From assembly GCA_036362985.1 (NCBI GenBank), contig JAYGXS010000005.1:30244876-30308875 (forward strand): DNA of 64,000 nucleotides, given 5' to 3'. The position numbers and the translations under genes are program-made. The notes under the pieces were generated by a model that saw only the letters and a program-made list of their open reading frames with translations, had not been told where the DNA came from and did not search any database. Shown here one piece after another: positions 41,735 to 54,459 of this stretch. Source of the DNA: Ligula intestinalis. Its lineage: Eukaryota > Platyhelminthes > Cestoda > Diphyllobothriidea > Diphyllobothriidae. Position 1 is the stretch's first letter. The number at the start of each line of letters is the position of its first letter.

Positions 41735-42568
41735 GATCTACTTGCGCAACGCGAGGTAGGCATCAGGAAGGTCGACATGCCTGTTAATTGAGTCCACGCG
41801 TGAATGCCAGGCTTCATGCAGCAGGCCTGAAGTTCGGTCGACTGACCGACTGAGTATTCGCACGCGTTCGAAGTCGAAGCCGTGCCCTGGAATAGATGCA
41901 TGGGCAGCCACCAGGGAATTCTTGTCCGTCCGTCGCACGACGAGGTCATGCTGGTGCATTCTCGTGAGGACCCGTTTGCCGGTTTCACCAACATAATTGG
42001 CTTCACCACAAAGACAATCAATGCTGTATTGACACCGGACTTTTTATTAACGGGTACTGGGTCATTGGGCCGCATAAGTTGCCTGCGGATTGCTGCACCC
42101 TCTCTGTGAGCAACGCCAATCCCAAATTCGCTGACCAGTCAAGCGAATGTTTCAGTAACACCAACAATATAGGGTTTCGCTCGCCAGCGTGTTGGTTCTG
42201 GCTCTCCTGTTGGTTTTCTTCGTTTGCCTCCTCACCTGCATTTTTCGGCGAAGGTGCCCGGATAGCTATTTATTGTGAAAAGGTTCCTTGGATACTGGAC
42301 CTTGGCCTTCTTGACGGCTTGTTTGCTGCAGTGAGTTTCTTCACGACGATAGAGCGATCGCACGCAGCTACGTTTGTATGAGACTGGATGGTTGCTGAGG
42401 TAATTTAGGATGCGAGAGGTATTTTTCGCTCTCCTGAAAAGTGTTGTTTTGAGTTACCCGCCGCCTTTTCTGCACATCAGCAGGCCAAGGAACTGGCAAT
42501 ATTTGTCTTCCTCTATCGAGAACTGGACGTCGGAGAAGATCGAATTCAGATTCTCGGTGGAACCCAAA
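41735..42568 (-). mobile_element. Penelope-like element PLE-C, RT end plus GIY-YIG nuclease (frameshifted)
   Basis: On the - strand: ENLNSIFSDVQFSIEEDKYC and FLGLLMCRK (RT thumb side), ILNYLSNHP and YKRSCVRSLYRREETHCS (basic linker), EFGIGVAHR and IRRQLMRPNDPVP, then in another frame YSIDCLCGEANYVGETGKRV (the Cys box and Y-V-G-E-T-G of GIY-YIG PLE nucleases), RMHQHDLVVRR, AAHASIPGHGFDF, a Glu-Ala-Trp stretch (EAWHSRVDSINRHVDLPDAY) and a stop at 41738. The best-preserved nuclease in the window, but one frameshift near 42010 and missing RT palm make it inactive. Confidence 0.85.
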
Positions 42569-42574
42569 ACAAAA

Positions 42575-43190
42575 GTTTAGAGGAGCGAAAAATGCCTCTC
42601 GCGTCCTAAATTACCTCAGCAACCATCTAGTCTCACACAAACGTAACTGCGTGCGATCGCGGCATGCAAAGATTGATAATCGATAACGACCGCACATCGC
42701 GTAGCATCTACTGCTAGCGCTATGTAGGCCATTGGGATGGTGAGAGGGCGGGGGATGGAGCGTCGTTGTAAGAATGACCATCTCGATGGCACTGGTGTGT
42801 TTTCCAAGCGCTCTATGAATTTTCTGAAAATAGCATCTGATAAGGGGTTTTCCTGACAGTTGCATTGTTTGCTGCGGGGTTTATGTAAATCTAGTGCCAA
42901 CGCATGGGAGCCGCGGACCTCATAAAGTGAAACTCATAACATATCCTCTGATAACCTATTTCTTAAAAACTAACAGGATGTTCTACATCAGCGAAGATCA
43001 GTAGTGGACCTGTTTCCGCTACTGCTTGCCATATATGCCTCTCATGAAGAATCCACGATGGACGTCAAAGCGTCAGGCGAATAAAAGTTTTGTCCCAGTG
43101 ATCGAATCTTCTCCTTTTTCTCAATGTTCTACATCATCCACAGCCGCAACTGCGGGCGATGTTAGTAGTAAAGTTCATTCAGTTATAACT
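42575..43190 (+). mobile_element. Opposing PLE fragments with 3' end
   Basis: 42575-42665 is an inverted copy of 42440-42355 (shared CCTAAATTACCTCAGCAACC), so two PLE pieces meet head-on. 43010-43190 carries the PLE 3' block on + (AAAGCGTCAGGCGAATAAAA, GTCCCAGTGATCGAATCTTC). The 84- and 94-codon - frames at 42611-42900 lie between and are not recognised. Confidence 0.6.
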
Positions 43191-43439
43191 AACTAATGTG
43201 CATCTTTGACAATCTGTTCTTATCGTTGCCACCAAATCAGTTTTCGCTGCGGGAGCCTGATAATTTAAACAGCAGTCTTCCAGATTAAATCGTGTCGAAT
43301 CTCTGACGTTGGCTTCGTGTCTCCATCTCGTGGGTTAATTCAGGCTTTATACTGCCGTTCTCCTAATTTTTGGATATTCATTTGCATTATGCTCGAACGA
43401 CTGTTGTGCCGTTTATCTTACCTTATGCCCTAATGTTTT

Positions 43440-44590
43440 GTGGTCAGGCATATAAGTAGTTTCAATAATAGGTGAAGAGTCTTCTGGTATTAGGCTCCGT
43501 ACTCGCCTGCTACTGGAAAACTCAATATTCGTCAAAAAACAATCGAAGATGCATCAACTTGGGCTTTTTACTATTGGAGTGTCAAAAGCATCCTTGGTGG
43601 GCTGCTTCTAATTTGTCGGATTTTTTTGCCCCGACAGGTAATAAAAGTGACAGAAGAACAACTTTGTTGCAGATTAGGTTAACACTGAGGTTTCTTCGAG
43701 CATATGACCTAGGTTGTCTAATTTTTGACAGTTGTGTAATTGCTCCGTAATCATGCGCAAGTTCCAATGGTTCTAGGACTGACCTTGGCTACACCATGAA
43801 CCTGATCGTGCCACTGCGCTCATTCTCAAACATGCTGTCAGACTGACGTCGATTCTCTCCACTGACCCATAGTTTAGAAACGTGCGGGCTTCAAACTCAA
43901 ATACAAGGACGAAACAACTTTTGTATTAGTATATATGAGGGAGGTGTACGTGGGTTATATTCGTACATGCGTGCTAAAATATATTAACTAGAGGATGCTA
44001 TTATAATTGCAAGCTGAGAACGCAGAGAGTGATCGCCAGAAAATAAATTTTAAATGTGTGTGACAACGCTAATTGAAGGTGAACCTGTTTGAATGGAGAT
44101 CGGAGGTGAATTGTCGTAAAACGGAGGGCTTAATTGGTAAAAAACAGCTAGAAGCCATTAACTGTAATGCAGACTGCTCAATGCTGGATGTGAACTTATT
44201 GGTAGAAATGACTGTGTCCTCCTTAACATCATCTTTTTTATTGTAAAAGTGCGCCAACGCCTACAGGAAAATAGTGCAACCCCAGGCTTGTGGCAGTGTA
44301 TCAAATTGGGCCTAGATGTGAGTTGCCGTCTATTCAAGTAGTCATTTGTGGCAGAATTCGTTGTTTGTTCACTGGAAAGTTCCACTTTGATTCATACTGC
44401 TTGACTTTTGTGACTATCAGTGCACAGTGCTTTAGTTGGGATGACTGGGATGTTAACGCTATGTTTTCTTGCCACGTCCTCTGCCTCGAATTTTCTCTCA
44501 CACGAATTAAGTCTGGCACTGAGCCTCACTTCAGACACAGACACAGACACAGAAGCTTTCCCAGGCCCTCTACACGTCATTTCGAGTCTG
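43440..44590 (-). repeat. Repeat R1, copy 3, at the mirrored position
   Basis: Inverted partner of 24180-25340 with coordinate sums of about 68770 at both ends. It contains an extra run of ACAGAC hexamers (44529-44551), a small local expansion. The 92-codon + frame at 43472-43750 is antisense to the R1 orientation and is repeat sequence. Confidence 0.7.
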
Positions 44591-45519
44591 TTTTGAGAAG
44601 CGGGATCTCCAATAGTGATGGAGCCACCAGACTTTTAGTTCAAAAATCTCTCTGCTCGTAACTTTTTTGTTAATAACATAGCGACGCGATTTAACATACG
44701 TTACTGATACCGAATTCATTTGGCCCACAAAAGAAAACGTCACGAATGGCTTTGTGACAGCGTTTCAAATAGATCACCCATGAATATGGACGGCTGCTTC
44801 AACCTGCGTATGACATTTATCATGTCAATAACATATTTGGATTTATTTGCTGTTTAATATGCGGTAGGACTAGGTCCACTCGGCCGAAGCATTTGCCTCC
44901 AAGCCCGCTTAGTCCTCCACCGTTGTTCAATGTCGCGGGCCCTGTGTTCTATGTCCTGAGTCCTGTGCCCCATGCCCCGACCCCTTGACCTAGATGACTG
45001 TCATCCCATTCGTTTACACGCCGCCATCTTTACTCCAGTGTCTTTATTTGCTCCCTCGTTCTTTGCATTCCTGTCCCATGTCTTTTTTCCCTTATAAACT
45101 GGCAGCAACACATCTGCGTCATTCATACGACTGTTTATCTAAGCACCTCGAATGTACGAACACCTTTCCCCACCTTGTTTTCTATTTCGCATTTTTCTAC
45201 CTACCGCGCACTTTTAATCTTATGGTTTGTTTCTGTAGAACCACACCGAGTTATCCTGAATGTCACTTGACACATAACGAATATCCGAATTGCCTAATGG
45301 TCTTTTGACATAGCTACCGCCCTCCGGTGTGTCTATTCAAGTGACGAAACCAGCACTGCATTCGGAAAAACTGCAGCTTTAACTCTGGGTTTAAATTCTT
45401 CTGCAAACCATTTCCACATATGGCTAGTCTTTTCCTTTTTCAATTCCTTCCCTCAGTCCATAACTTTCCTCGATTTTCCAAATTCAGTTTGCTATTTTCC
45501 TGTAGCTTTGTCAATTCTT
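44591..45519. other. Noncoding, nothing recognised
   Basis: Pyrimidine-rich between 44880 and 45480 on the + strand. A 104-codon + frame (44994-45308) is Leu/Pro/Phe-rich because of composition. Confidence 0.35.
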
Positions 45520-45890
45520 GAGAGCTTAACTACTAGACCTTTGAAAACTAGGTCAATAAGGACGTCAGTTTAATTTATTCCCACGAAAAAATAAAGGCAG
45601 ATAGCATTACCGACAAAGACAAGGGCGACTGAAATGGTCATTTCTGGCTTATTAACCGTCATCAGCCAGCCAGACGCAAACACAGGGTAGCCAATTTTTA
45701 TATAACATGAGTTATCTGATATATCGCCCCTACCTCTAGCATTACGTTCAATTATCAGAAAACTCTCCAGCTCGTGTGGTAAGAGCTTAGAGCGAGAGCA
45801 TTACGGGCTCTTCCATCCCCTCTCCCCCGGCAATTCATTTTCTGATGTATTTATAGTTATCACGAGACACTTGAAGTCCAGATTTGGTAT
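45520..45890 (-). repeat. S1 SINE body and flanks, mirror partner of 22575-23520
   Basis: On the - strand: GGCTGGCTGATGACGGTTAA, a GTCTTTGTCGGTAATGC-type tail, then GACCTAGTTTTC; upstream ATCAGAAAATGAATTGCCGG. This is the simple version of the site; the left arm has two additional S1 pieces here. Confidence 0.65.
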
Positions 45891-46169
45891 GTACTGATCT
45901 GACGAAGTGTCGTCGTTTACTCAGACCGATGAGTCAACCTGTATTGGCTTCTTTTTCTCGTAACGCTTAGATAAATTGCGCAAATCTGACGATGCATTCG
46001 GTTTAGTGAAGGAGCCTTTTTGTTGAAGTTGATTTGCCAATATACTGAAAATTTAATTGACTTGAATTGAAATTGAATTGACTTAAAAGTCACGACTTGA
46101 CATGACACGGGCAATAATATATCACGTAATGCGTTGACAGGAGAGTGGGTTTTTAGGCTGCCTAACTTA

Positions 46170-46170
46170 G

Positions 46171-46204
<34 letters not shown>
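46170..46204 (+). repeat. (TA)n microsatellite
   Basis: About 16 uninterrupted TA units bounded by TTAA on the left and TTAACATATG on the right. The left arm's matching area lacks it. Confidence 0.95.
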
Positions 46205-46206
<2 letters not shown>

Positions 46207-46499
46207 CATATGTGAAGATGCGAGGTCCAGATAAATTATCCCGATCATCATCCCCCAAAGAAGGCGAAGAAGAAAAAAGGCACTGTCGTGGATAACACTG
46301 TAATTGTGTATATAATTTACACATATTAATTTATGTATAATTGACTTAGTGTGGGTGTTCATTTACTTTATATCTGCAAACGATTACGTACATAACATTA
46401 GCGGCACACTAACAAGCCTGCATGATGGCCAACAAATTAAAATAACCATATGTTCGTATATACTGGAAAACAAGCATCACACTTTAGTTTGGTTTAAGG

Positions 46500-47800
46500 A
46501 AAAAGACGTTCTTTGGAATATAAAAGGAACCTTAATCAGTGAATTTTCGAGTGTGGTTCCCCAGTTCGTATTCGAACTTACAAAAATGTACAATGAACAA
46601 TTAAATTTTCAAACGTGCGGAAAAAGTCTAAATTTATATGATGTGAGACCTGATTGGTAATTATGGCCTCAGTCAGGCTGTATTTTGCGGCCTTCTTCGC
46701 CTCCACTGTTCCTTATAGATATCATCTATTTCTACATTTCGGTTTATGCAGGAATCGTTGGAGTGCATGGCTTCCAGAAATTATTGGTCATGTTTTGAGG
46801 GGCAATCTTTGACGATGTGTATTTTTTTGCATGCTGAAATGTGTCTTATGTCAAGGCAATGCGCAGCCACTTCGGACACATGGTCACGTCTCTTCACGGC
46901 CAAATGATGCTTGTTGATGCCTATAGATACGGATACACCTGGTTGGGCACAATACAGGACATCACAAGCTTCACCTGGGATTTTGTAGTTGACTTGGGTG
47001 GGTGCGTAAAGTAGGCACTTTTATTTGGTATTTCCGCAGCTGCCTTTTAACGAGTTCATTTCTTGTTAGTCCGAGGACGAGCTGGGGAACCAAACTCAAA
47101 TTTCACTGATTAAAAGGGCAGCTTGTTCTTGAAATTATACCCATGTGTGTTTTGCCTGCATTTGACAACGAGCCCAGATCTAGCAATTTTGAGTTGGTAG
47201 TAACAACAGACGCTGGCGCAGTTTTGTCTGGTCGGACGCCTGCCGGCAACTGTAAACGTTTCTTCTTGTGTGCTCTATTGTCTCACTTAAAGCTTGTGCA
47301 ACAGAATCTGCTTTTTCTGAGTCTGGAGTTGGGAATTTTTATGTCGTCAACCACTACCTGCACAGGCGTACGTGCTCAATTTCTACAGGTCGATTAGTTC
47401 TTGTTAATTTCACTCTCCAGTAAAAAAAACACAATATATCCTGGGAAGGAATACTTTTGCGTTGCGATATACAACATTGTTAATCAGCGAGCAAATCCCG
47501 CAGATTCGAATGAACAAAAAAACTTTTGTTTTCTTTTGGTTTCCTAACAGTAAAACGGCAAACTTAATTCACAATTGCGTGAACATTAACGATTTGAAAA
47601 CTTGTAAAAGCCTCTTGCTCTTTTCCGCTCTATGGAAAAGTTGATTTTATCCGTTTAATTTGCTAATGCATGCAGTTTGCAGAAACAAAAACAGAGCAGC
47701 AAATTCGATTATTTTAGCCCAGCGTCATTGGTGACGGCGCACAGAATAATCTGCCGCATATATTTCACAAAACACTCTCGTTCCTGCTTATTGAGGATGG
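46500..47800 (-). mobile_element. PLE remnant (family B), mirror partner of 20770-22090
   Basis: Same architecture in inverted order: terminal-repeat-like block at 46505-46590 (+) and inverted at 47055-47110, with a nuclease tail on the - strand between (47020-46680): HHLAVKRRDHVSEVAAHCLD, then PSKH, FLEAMHSNDSCINRNVEIDD and IYK. One stop lies before FLEA. The Y-V-G-E-T-G box is degraded. 47045-47800 aligns with 21520-20770. Confidence 0.68.
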
Positions 47801-47856
47801 AAGATATGAACTACTTGGCTCACATATTTTTAGATAGCGCGCGGAAACAAGTGCGA

Positions 47857-48200
47857 TGTCGACATATTTGTCGAGACGTGAATAACGTGGAATTTAGGAT
47901 GCTATTTTTGAAAATAAAATTCATTTGTTCGAAATATACTTTTTTTAAGTTAGATATTTGCAGAAACAATATTGATATCTCAACTTTGCCTAAAACCTTT
48001 TACGCGCACATAAACAAGCCTACAGATTACAACAGGTTCAAAATATAAATAAAGGCTCTGCAAATATTCGACTTATAGCAAGTACATTTAGAGCAAATTA
48101 ATTTGATTTTTTAAAGAAGAAACCTAAATTCCACGTTATACAGGGTTCACTTCTGGAAAAATTTCGAAGACCAAAACAACTTCTGTGCCGAAATTACCGG
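47857..48200 (+). repeat. Repeat block A, copy 2
   Basis: Partner of 20379-20720 in direct, not inverted, orientation, although it is adjacent to block B in both arms. The 123-codon + frame at 47677-48048 covers the junction and is not conserved. Confidence 0.6.
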
Positions 48201-49689
48201 CTATACCGATTTCCTCATGAATCTCTTCCGATCAAGTTACATGAAGCTAAATGAATGAAATTTGAAAGTCGCCACAGGCGATTGCGAAAAAACGTATTGC
48301 AATGTACCGTGGAGCTATCAGGCATGGGGGTATGAGGTGTCCAGCTATGGGTTCTATCTTAAGGTCATAGTATGTTGATCATTTGTGTCATGCAAGTGGT
48401 GGCTAGGCCTACCGTCCTGTACTGTCATCTGACACTCACATGTGGTTCTGCGGCGTTAAGCTCCTCCCAGCTGCCACAACCAGGTCACAGCCTCAACAGA
48501 AAGGAAAAACCAAATGAGAGTCTCTTGTGTTGTGCGTCTTCCCCAACACACCGGTACGCCAACTCCACTACATTTCTACAACAACTACTAATTTGAGTAC
48601 TAATATATATACTACTACTAAAACTTTAATACTGCTGCTATTGCTAATCATACTAGTTCTACTACTTTTGATAATACTAAAACGAATGCTATTTTTTAAA
48701 GAAAACAACTTATATTACTACGAATGCTCTCGATACTAATCCTAATAATACAACGATAACTACCACTTCTACAATTACCACGGTGAATACTTATGCTTCT
48801 ACCAGTAGAGCTTCTGCGATATCTTAATACTCAACCCCTCGACATTCGTCTGTATCTTGTTCTTCTTCCCCTAGTCCCGATCTCACTTCATCCCTCCTCC
48901 CACTCCCCACCTTTCTGCCCAGTCTCTTGCTCTCATCCACCCGCCATCTTATTCTCTCCCTCTAACAGTCACAAAGTTCCATGTTGAGGGCGACCTACAT
49001 TCACGTAGGTGGAGGTGGCCATAGTATTGTTCTCTCAATAAACCTATAGTGATAACCTACAGTGGGGTTCAAAGGCGGTATGGAAAGATTAAGTATCCCT
49101 GTATCCGAACAGATCTAATGGGGGCTACAAAAAGCGCCGTAAACGAATGCTTGGTTTACAACTTCCGTCAAAGCACTGTTGTTCGCAGACTGCCATACTT
49201 TCTGTTGATATATTCGAAAAACAACAACTGCCTGTATCCGTTTCTCTCGCGACTGTTAGCACGTTCGCACTCATGTCCACCTGCATGATTCCATCTGTTC
49301 AGTTGTCTCCCCACTCACACATGGTCTCACTGGAAGCTTTTGTGACACCTTCCGCGCTATCACACTTGGGACACTGGCCCTCGCGGCTGCGGACGCACAC
49401 GCCTCTAGTTGCCAACCACCTGCAACAAAGTACCTAATAGTTCTGTCCTCCCATCTGACGTCCCACTTCTGGTCTCCACACGCGAGACCGCACCTAAAGC
49501 TCACGGCAGCAAGGAGCTTTCCGAATTAAATTAATGTTCTGCGATTAACCCACTCCCACTTGCAGCCAAGATTATTCGTTTTCCTTAAGACAATCCAATA
49601 CGTAATCGAGCAAGACCAAGTACAACGCTAATCGCACGGGAACTGGCGCACTACTAGGTGAACATCCCCGCACTCCACAAAACCCTCTT
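48201..49689. repeat. Low-complexity and unclassified repeat DNA
   Basis: 48300-48540 is GC-richer and repeat-like; 48560-48800 is an imperfect ACT/CTA triplet stretch; 48830-48970 is pyrimidine-rich; 48990-49010 has a short hairpin (ACCTAC / GTAGGT) before CAATAAACC, which looks like the 3' end of a transposon transcript. 49150-49500 has open frames on both strands without family resemblance. Confidence 0.4.
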
Positions 49690-50215
49690 CTTTGAGGAGA
49701 GAGTTATACCGGTTACACCTTTTTGTGGAGCGGCCTTGCTACAGACAAAATGAGGCGATGCCGAGCTCATCCTTACGAACTGCACCGATATCTTTAGGAG
49801 GCCTTCTCCATCGGCCGCTAGGCATGACCAGTTGCTTGATCAGCATCTGCTTGCATCGTCGGTTGACAAAGCCACCTCCACCGTAAGTGCCTAAGTTTCC
49901 CGATGGCTAGTTCCGACGGGGCAAAGAATTATATCTGCGAGAATCTGTATGCATTCCTGGTGACGGTTTTGAAGATGGGCAAGTTGATTTTACTAAGTGA
50001 CCCTAGCGCCCGCGTCGGAATAGAATGCACAGCCTGGAGCGAAGTTCTGGGTTCCTACGGTCTCCGCTACTTTCATGAAAATGGTCGGTTTCTCCTGCAA
50101 ATCTGCGCCAAGCGCCGCCGCATCCCGACAAACACTGCAACTGACGGTGGCCAAGATCCACCCCCTGCACTGGCACATACTGGACTATTTCTTCGTCCGG
50201 GTTAGAGACCAACAA
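49690..50215 (+). mobile_element. LINE endonuclease-domain fragment (RTE-like)
   Basis: The + frames read SYTGYTFLWSGL (about 49707), a broken stretch, then NYICENLYAFLVTVLKMGKL (49930-49985) and LLSDPSARVGIECTAWSEVL with GSYGLRYFHENGRFLLQICA. This is the AP-endonuclease region of RTE-like LINEs, where the motif is GDFNARVG; here it reads SDPSARVG, so the catalytic Asp-Phe-Asn box is altered. RT and zinc-finger parts are absent. Confidence 0.7.
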
Positions 50216-51559
50216 GACGTGCCATTCTGTCCAGTTTAATTTTCGAAGAAATTAACGTGTGAACTTGGAGTTAATTATCTGGAAGAAGGCTTTTGAGGCT
50301 TGGTACAAAAGTTTGTGTAAAATTGTGACCTAAACTCCATCACCTACTGCGGAATAATCGTTGACACGGGAAACGCTTGTGGATTTGCAGTGGCCCAAGG
50401 CCGCGCAGACCCTCACATGATGGCAAGTATCGACCTCCCTTTTGGACAGTCGTTATTGGACCTTAGTGCTGCTAACGGGCCGCACATGCCTCCGCTTGCC
50501 TACGCAGTCTGGCCAGTCACATGTCAAGGCCGACTCACGCAAACACCGCTCGAGACGCTACAGCGATTCCCGCGATTACCTCACTCCAGACGCGCCCGTA
50601 TGGTTTGCGGATGCTCGCTCGTCTGACATTTAATATCCTACTGCCTATTCTCCATTTCTTGACTACAGAATAAACTGTTCCTTTCTATCTGGCCTTCTAT
50701 GACTTCTGTTCTCCCCTAAGGAACTGGGACCTGAGGATCGTAGTTCCTAGGACTTAACTTTCTGAACTGCCTGCGATTTATCCATTGATGAGCTGACACA
50801 CTCGTTGATGTGTCATACAGGGCCGCAACTTCGGCGATACACAAGCGTTTGGACTTTTAGCCCTTTTGCGGGGTAAATAATTCAGTATTTATATACCACT
50901 GAATGCAGGGTGGCGGCGGCTTGTGAATAGTTTGCAGTTATTCTGCAGTAACTACTTTCGGAAGACTTTGGAGTGAACGGTTTTTTCCATCTTCAGGCAG
51001 TATGAATGTATAATAAAGGGAGTTGAGTCCAGTGGATATCTGTCAGAACGTCGATGCCTTGTAAGTGCCTCGCAAACATGATAAAATAATCTGCTTAATA
51101 CACATGCTGTAACAAACACCGTCTTCCTATTACCCCCATTAGGCGTCGACAGCCAGTCATACACAAGCTCAGGTGATGCACCACCGGAAGCTGCGACCTG
51201 TTTGTTAGAAGTATTATACCCTAACCTAACTGCAGCATGGGCTCTGTGTTTTGCCGTTATAGATGGAAAGATATTTACAAGCGCTGATGAACGTTTAGAG
51301 ATCGCAAACGGGTCTCACCCGTACCGCTCTGCCCCGGGTTTATTCTCCAACTCTGCCAGCCACCACAAAGTGTCTGGTAGCCTACGCAGAGAGCATTGCC
51401 GGCAAAGGCAACGTGCAAAACCCTCAACAAGCAGATTGGACTTGCTGATTTATGTTTTTACTGGATCTTATCATTTAAATTGAATGATTGTTTCAATATG
51501 GCTATGCAATTCTGAAAATATTCCTATGTTAAGATTTGAAAAGCCTTTTCTGCAAACCT
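50216..51559. other. Unclassified, no gene recognised
   Basis: 50390-50640 has a 78-codon + frame (LSAANGPHMPPLAYAVWP) and an overlapping 63-codon frame, followed by GAATAAAC near 50669. It has the feel of a retrotransposon or transcribed repeat but I cannot place it. The remainder is AT-rich. Confidence 0.35.
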
Positions 51560-54150
51560 ATGTTTCCAGCAATTAACCGTTGGGCCTGTTGAATTTCACG
51601 GATAATGAAACTCGTACAGTTGGATAGGGTTAGTAATTGTCTTAAGAGTATAACCCATCGTTTTCACGCCACCCTCATGGCGAGATCTGTGTGTAGAAGT
51701 CACTAGTCTGAGATGAGGTGAGGAAGACATTATCATTGGCTGTGAGCACTGGTCATTGATCGGGTACGTACAGTATTTGCACTGAAAGAACAACTGCCAC
51801 CGAGGCGTGGGGGCGAGATGCGACTGCCGCCTGGCGTCGCAGTCGGCCACGGAAGTGATACTGTTTGTATTAGCATCTTCCGACAACACAGCACTGCATT
51901 TGCTAGCCGTTTAGCCGCTGCCTTGGCTGTTGTTAGCACCCGTTGGAGTGGGCTCTTGAAGAACTTGATTGGTTTCTGGTAGGAAACCGGAAGCGCTTCG
52001 TTAGGATCGACTTGGTGATTCGTATCGAGAAGGAAAGTGAAAATAGGACTCAACATCGATGCAGCTTCACTTTTAGTTAGCCAGACCGGTGTGTGTAAAT
52101 ATATCCTCTTTACCAGGTATCCCTTCCTTCAGCCAATCTTAATGCACATACATTTAGCCCTCTAAGGGAATCGCTCCGGAGTTCGCGAAGAACATGCTGA
52201 GGTTGCCACGGAGAAATCCCTTGTGATTACAATCATGATACGTTTTCTTGTGAGCGCGCTTGTTGCATCGCCTGATAAAGGCAGTTTTATCAACATGTCT
52301 TTCTTTTCTGCGACTAAGATCGCAAGCTTTTTGGTGCGCTCTCCGATATATCTGAGGATAGACCATTCTGTGTATGCATTTTCAGGAAATGTGGTCTGCA
52401 GGTGCTGGAGTTCTGTGTCGACTAAGGCTGCCAATTCCTGGACTAAATTTCGTGTTATATTTAGGGAAGCAAATTTTGATGTACGGTACCGTCCACATTG
52501 TTCCTGTGGAATACCCTACGCTAGATAGATCCATCCTTTTGCCTTGGTAGAGCAACCATAAAGGAATGCAACTTCGTCATGTACCTCAACCTCTGCGGAA
52601 ACCCAGCGTGATGGATGCGTGCTGTTAAAATTCGTGACCAGACCGTCGGTGTCAAGGTTATTGACTGCCGTAAAATGCAAGGTAAAATAGTGTAGTCCTA
52701 AGACTCCTTTTCTAAATGTTGCCCATAAAAACATTGTCGACAAACGGGCCAATAAATGAACCCATCACCACATCTTCTTTGTCTGTGGAACGGGCCATTG
52801 CCAAGAACTTGCACATAATGTGTACACCGCGTGGATAGTTATTCAAGGGGTTTTCATGGGCATAGTTATCCTGCAGTTCGGATCGCGAATAACTTAAGAG
52901 AAATCGTTTATGTTTTCTACCATGGGAACGTTATTAAAAAGCAATGATATATCCAAATTTCGAATCCACTTTTCACCACCATTCATTTTTTATCGCTTCG
53001 AGACACTCAAAGTTTCTTTCAAGCTTCAAACATATAGGTTACTTCCAAATGGCTTCAGCTTTTCTGCCAGCCATTTGGCAATAGTTTGATAAAATGAGTT
53101 TCCCATACCCAAGGTTGGACGCGGGGGTACCCACCGCTTGTGAATTCTCGTCGTGCATGCAAGCCTCAAATTTTTAAGATGTTTATTACCCTCAAAAAAC
53201 TTTTTTGTGGAGGTCTTTGAACATTTTAGTCAATTGTCCCTCAACGACCTCTGTCACATCTTTTTCATTCTCGGATATTGGGAACTTTATACGATCTGCT
53301 ATGATGGCTTCCAGTTTTTCCGTGCCATCATTTTTATCATTCCTACCTTTTCGTATCCTTTATATGGTCTGGTCAGCGTAATGTTTTAATTTGTTCGAAG
53401 TGCCCTTAGGCTATCACGATTAACCTTTGTTTCAATCTCCTTTGTTTCTTGAGCTGTTCTTTAATTCTGCTGGCAACAGTTAACCAAAATTGACTTAAGA
53501 TTATTAACTCCTCCAAGCTTGGCAGATTTTCGATCAACAGTCTGGCGAAAGGGGCTCTCAAATGCGATGTCTAGCTCTAGTTAATTTCACCCGTGCCGTG
53601 CAATGTTATAAAAGTCTAGTTCATTAAGTACAATGGAACCGTTGGTTGAATTTTGTAATGAGGCTGGAGAAGAAACCTTAGGTGGAGGCACGCACAGATT
53701 CAAATTCATTTCTTTACACATGTTTATCATTGACAATATAATTGATAGGTCCGTATCTCCATGAATCCTTCAAGAAGCATTTATTATAGTGATTAAGATT
53801 GTTAACTGTTTCAGACTTCTTTTCTGTGCGTTTAATACAGCCGATCTAAGCTCCAAATAAGCTCACTACTGCCAACGGAAATGCCTTAACACGATTAACC
53901 CAAATGGTTCCTAAAGTATAACCCTGTGTAAACCTATTCAGAGCTCAAAACTTAATGATATGCAAATAGTAAATGCTGAAGACTATAATCCTGTCCCGTC
54001 ATAAAAATGGAAGTGGATAAAATCCTGTTTTCTTATCACAAATGTAGCATAAAAAAGGTTTTGAGGAAAACGGAGAAGTCAGAAAAGTATTTTCGGATGA
54101 TCGGTCCATAAAAGCGGAGTCATGGAGGTGGTGTTGGTCATGAAGATTGA
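51560..54150 (-). mobile_element. Penelope-like element PLE-3 (degraded), directly after DAGL copy B
   Basis: On the - strand in order: leader shared with PLE-1 and PLE-2 (54150-54080); a TRPYKGYEKVGM remnant of the RPDKG motif (about 53370); IHKRWVPPRPTLGMGNSFYQ and TIAKWLAEKLKPFG (53145-53050); FNSTHPSRWVSAEVEVHDEV (about 52640-52580); LQTTFPENAY, LPLSGDATSALTRKR (about 52290-52245); LPVSYQKPIKF linker (51990); FFQCKYCTYPI and a nuclease remnant ending near 51600. No S2 insertion after RPDK, unlike PLE-1. Confidence 0.83.
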
Positions 54151-54170
54151 GCAGGAAACTTCTGAAGGAC

Positions 54171-54459
54171 TCAAAAGTCAATTGTCAATGGCCTCATGAC
54201 ACGAATTCGACAATAGGCCTCATCCAGTTCCTCAGGCTGTCGTCTGACACCAGGCAGGGGTTTATGGTTGTCAGTGAAGTTTCGGTCGTCCACCTTATAG
54301 AATATCTTATCTGGATGTTGCATGGAAAGCCAGAGGCGGTCCCAGGCGTTGCTGACATACAGTGGAACGTGGTTCAAATACATCTTGGGGTGCACCAAAA
54401 GGGTGTTAAACAGTTCAACGTTGGACCACACAGCAACGGGCGGGGGAACATAGCCTTTC
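54171..54459 (-). CDS. DAGL: DAGL copy B, last exon
   Basis: On the - strand, acceptor CCTGACAG precedes 54459; the TGA stop ends at 54171. 289 nt as in copy A, encoding KGYVPPPVAVWSNVELFN and LVHPKMYLNH. The C-terminal residues diverge from copy A (RPLTIDF versus KPHPIMF), but the bases continue to match past the stop into the neighbouring PLE, showing that the duplication did not end at the gene. Confidence 0.88.

Noticed and set aside
43472..43750. 92-codon + strand frame sharing CLIFDSCVIAP with a frame at 25008-25232
   Set aside because: Similarity arises because both lie in repeat R1; the third copy is interrupted, and it reads antisense to the repeat's other landmarks without family resemblance.
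48560..48800. ACT/CTA triplet array considered as a CRISPR-like or satellite array
   Set aside because: Units are irregular, three bases long and without spacers; it is low-complexity DNA.
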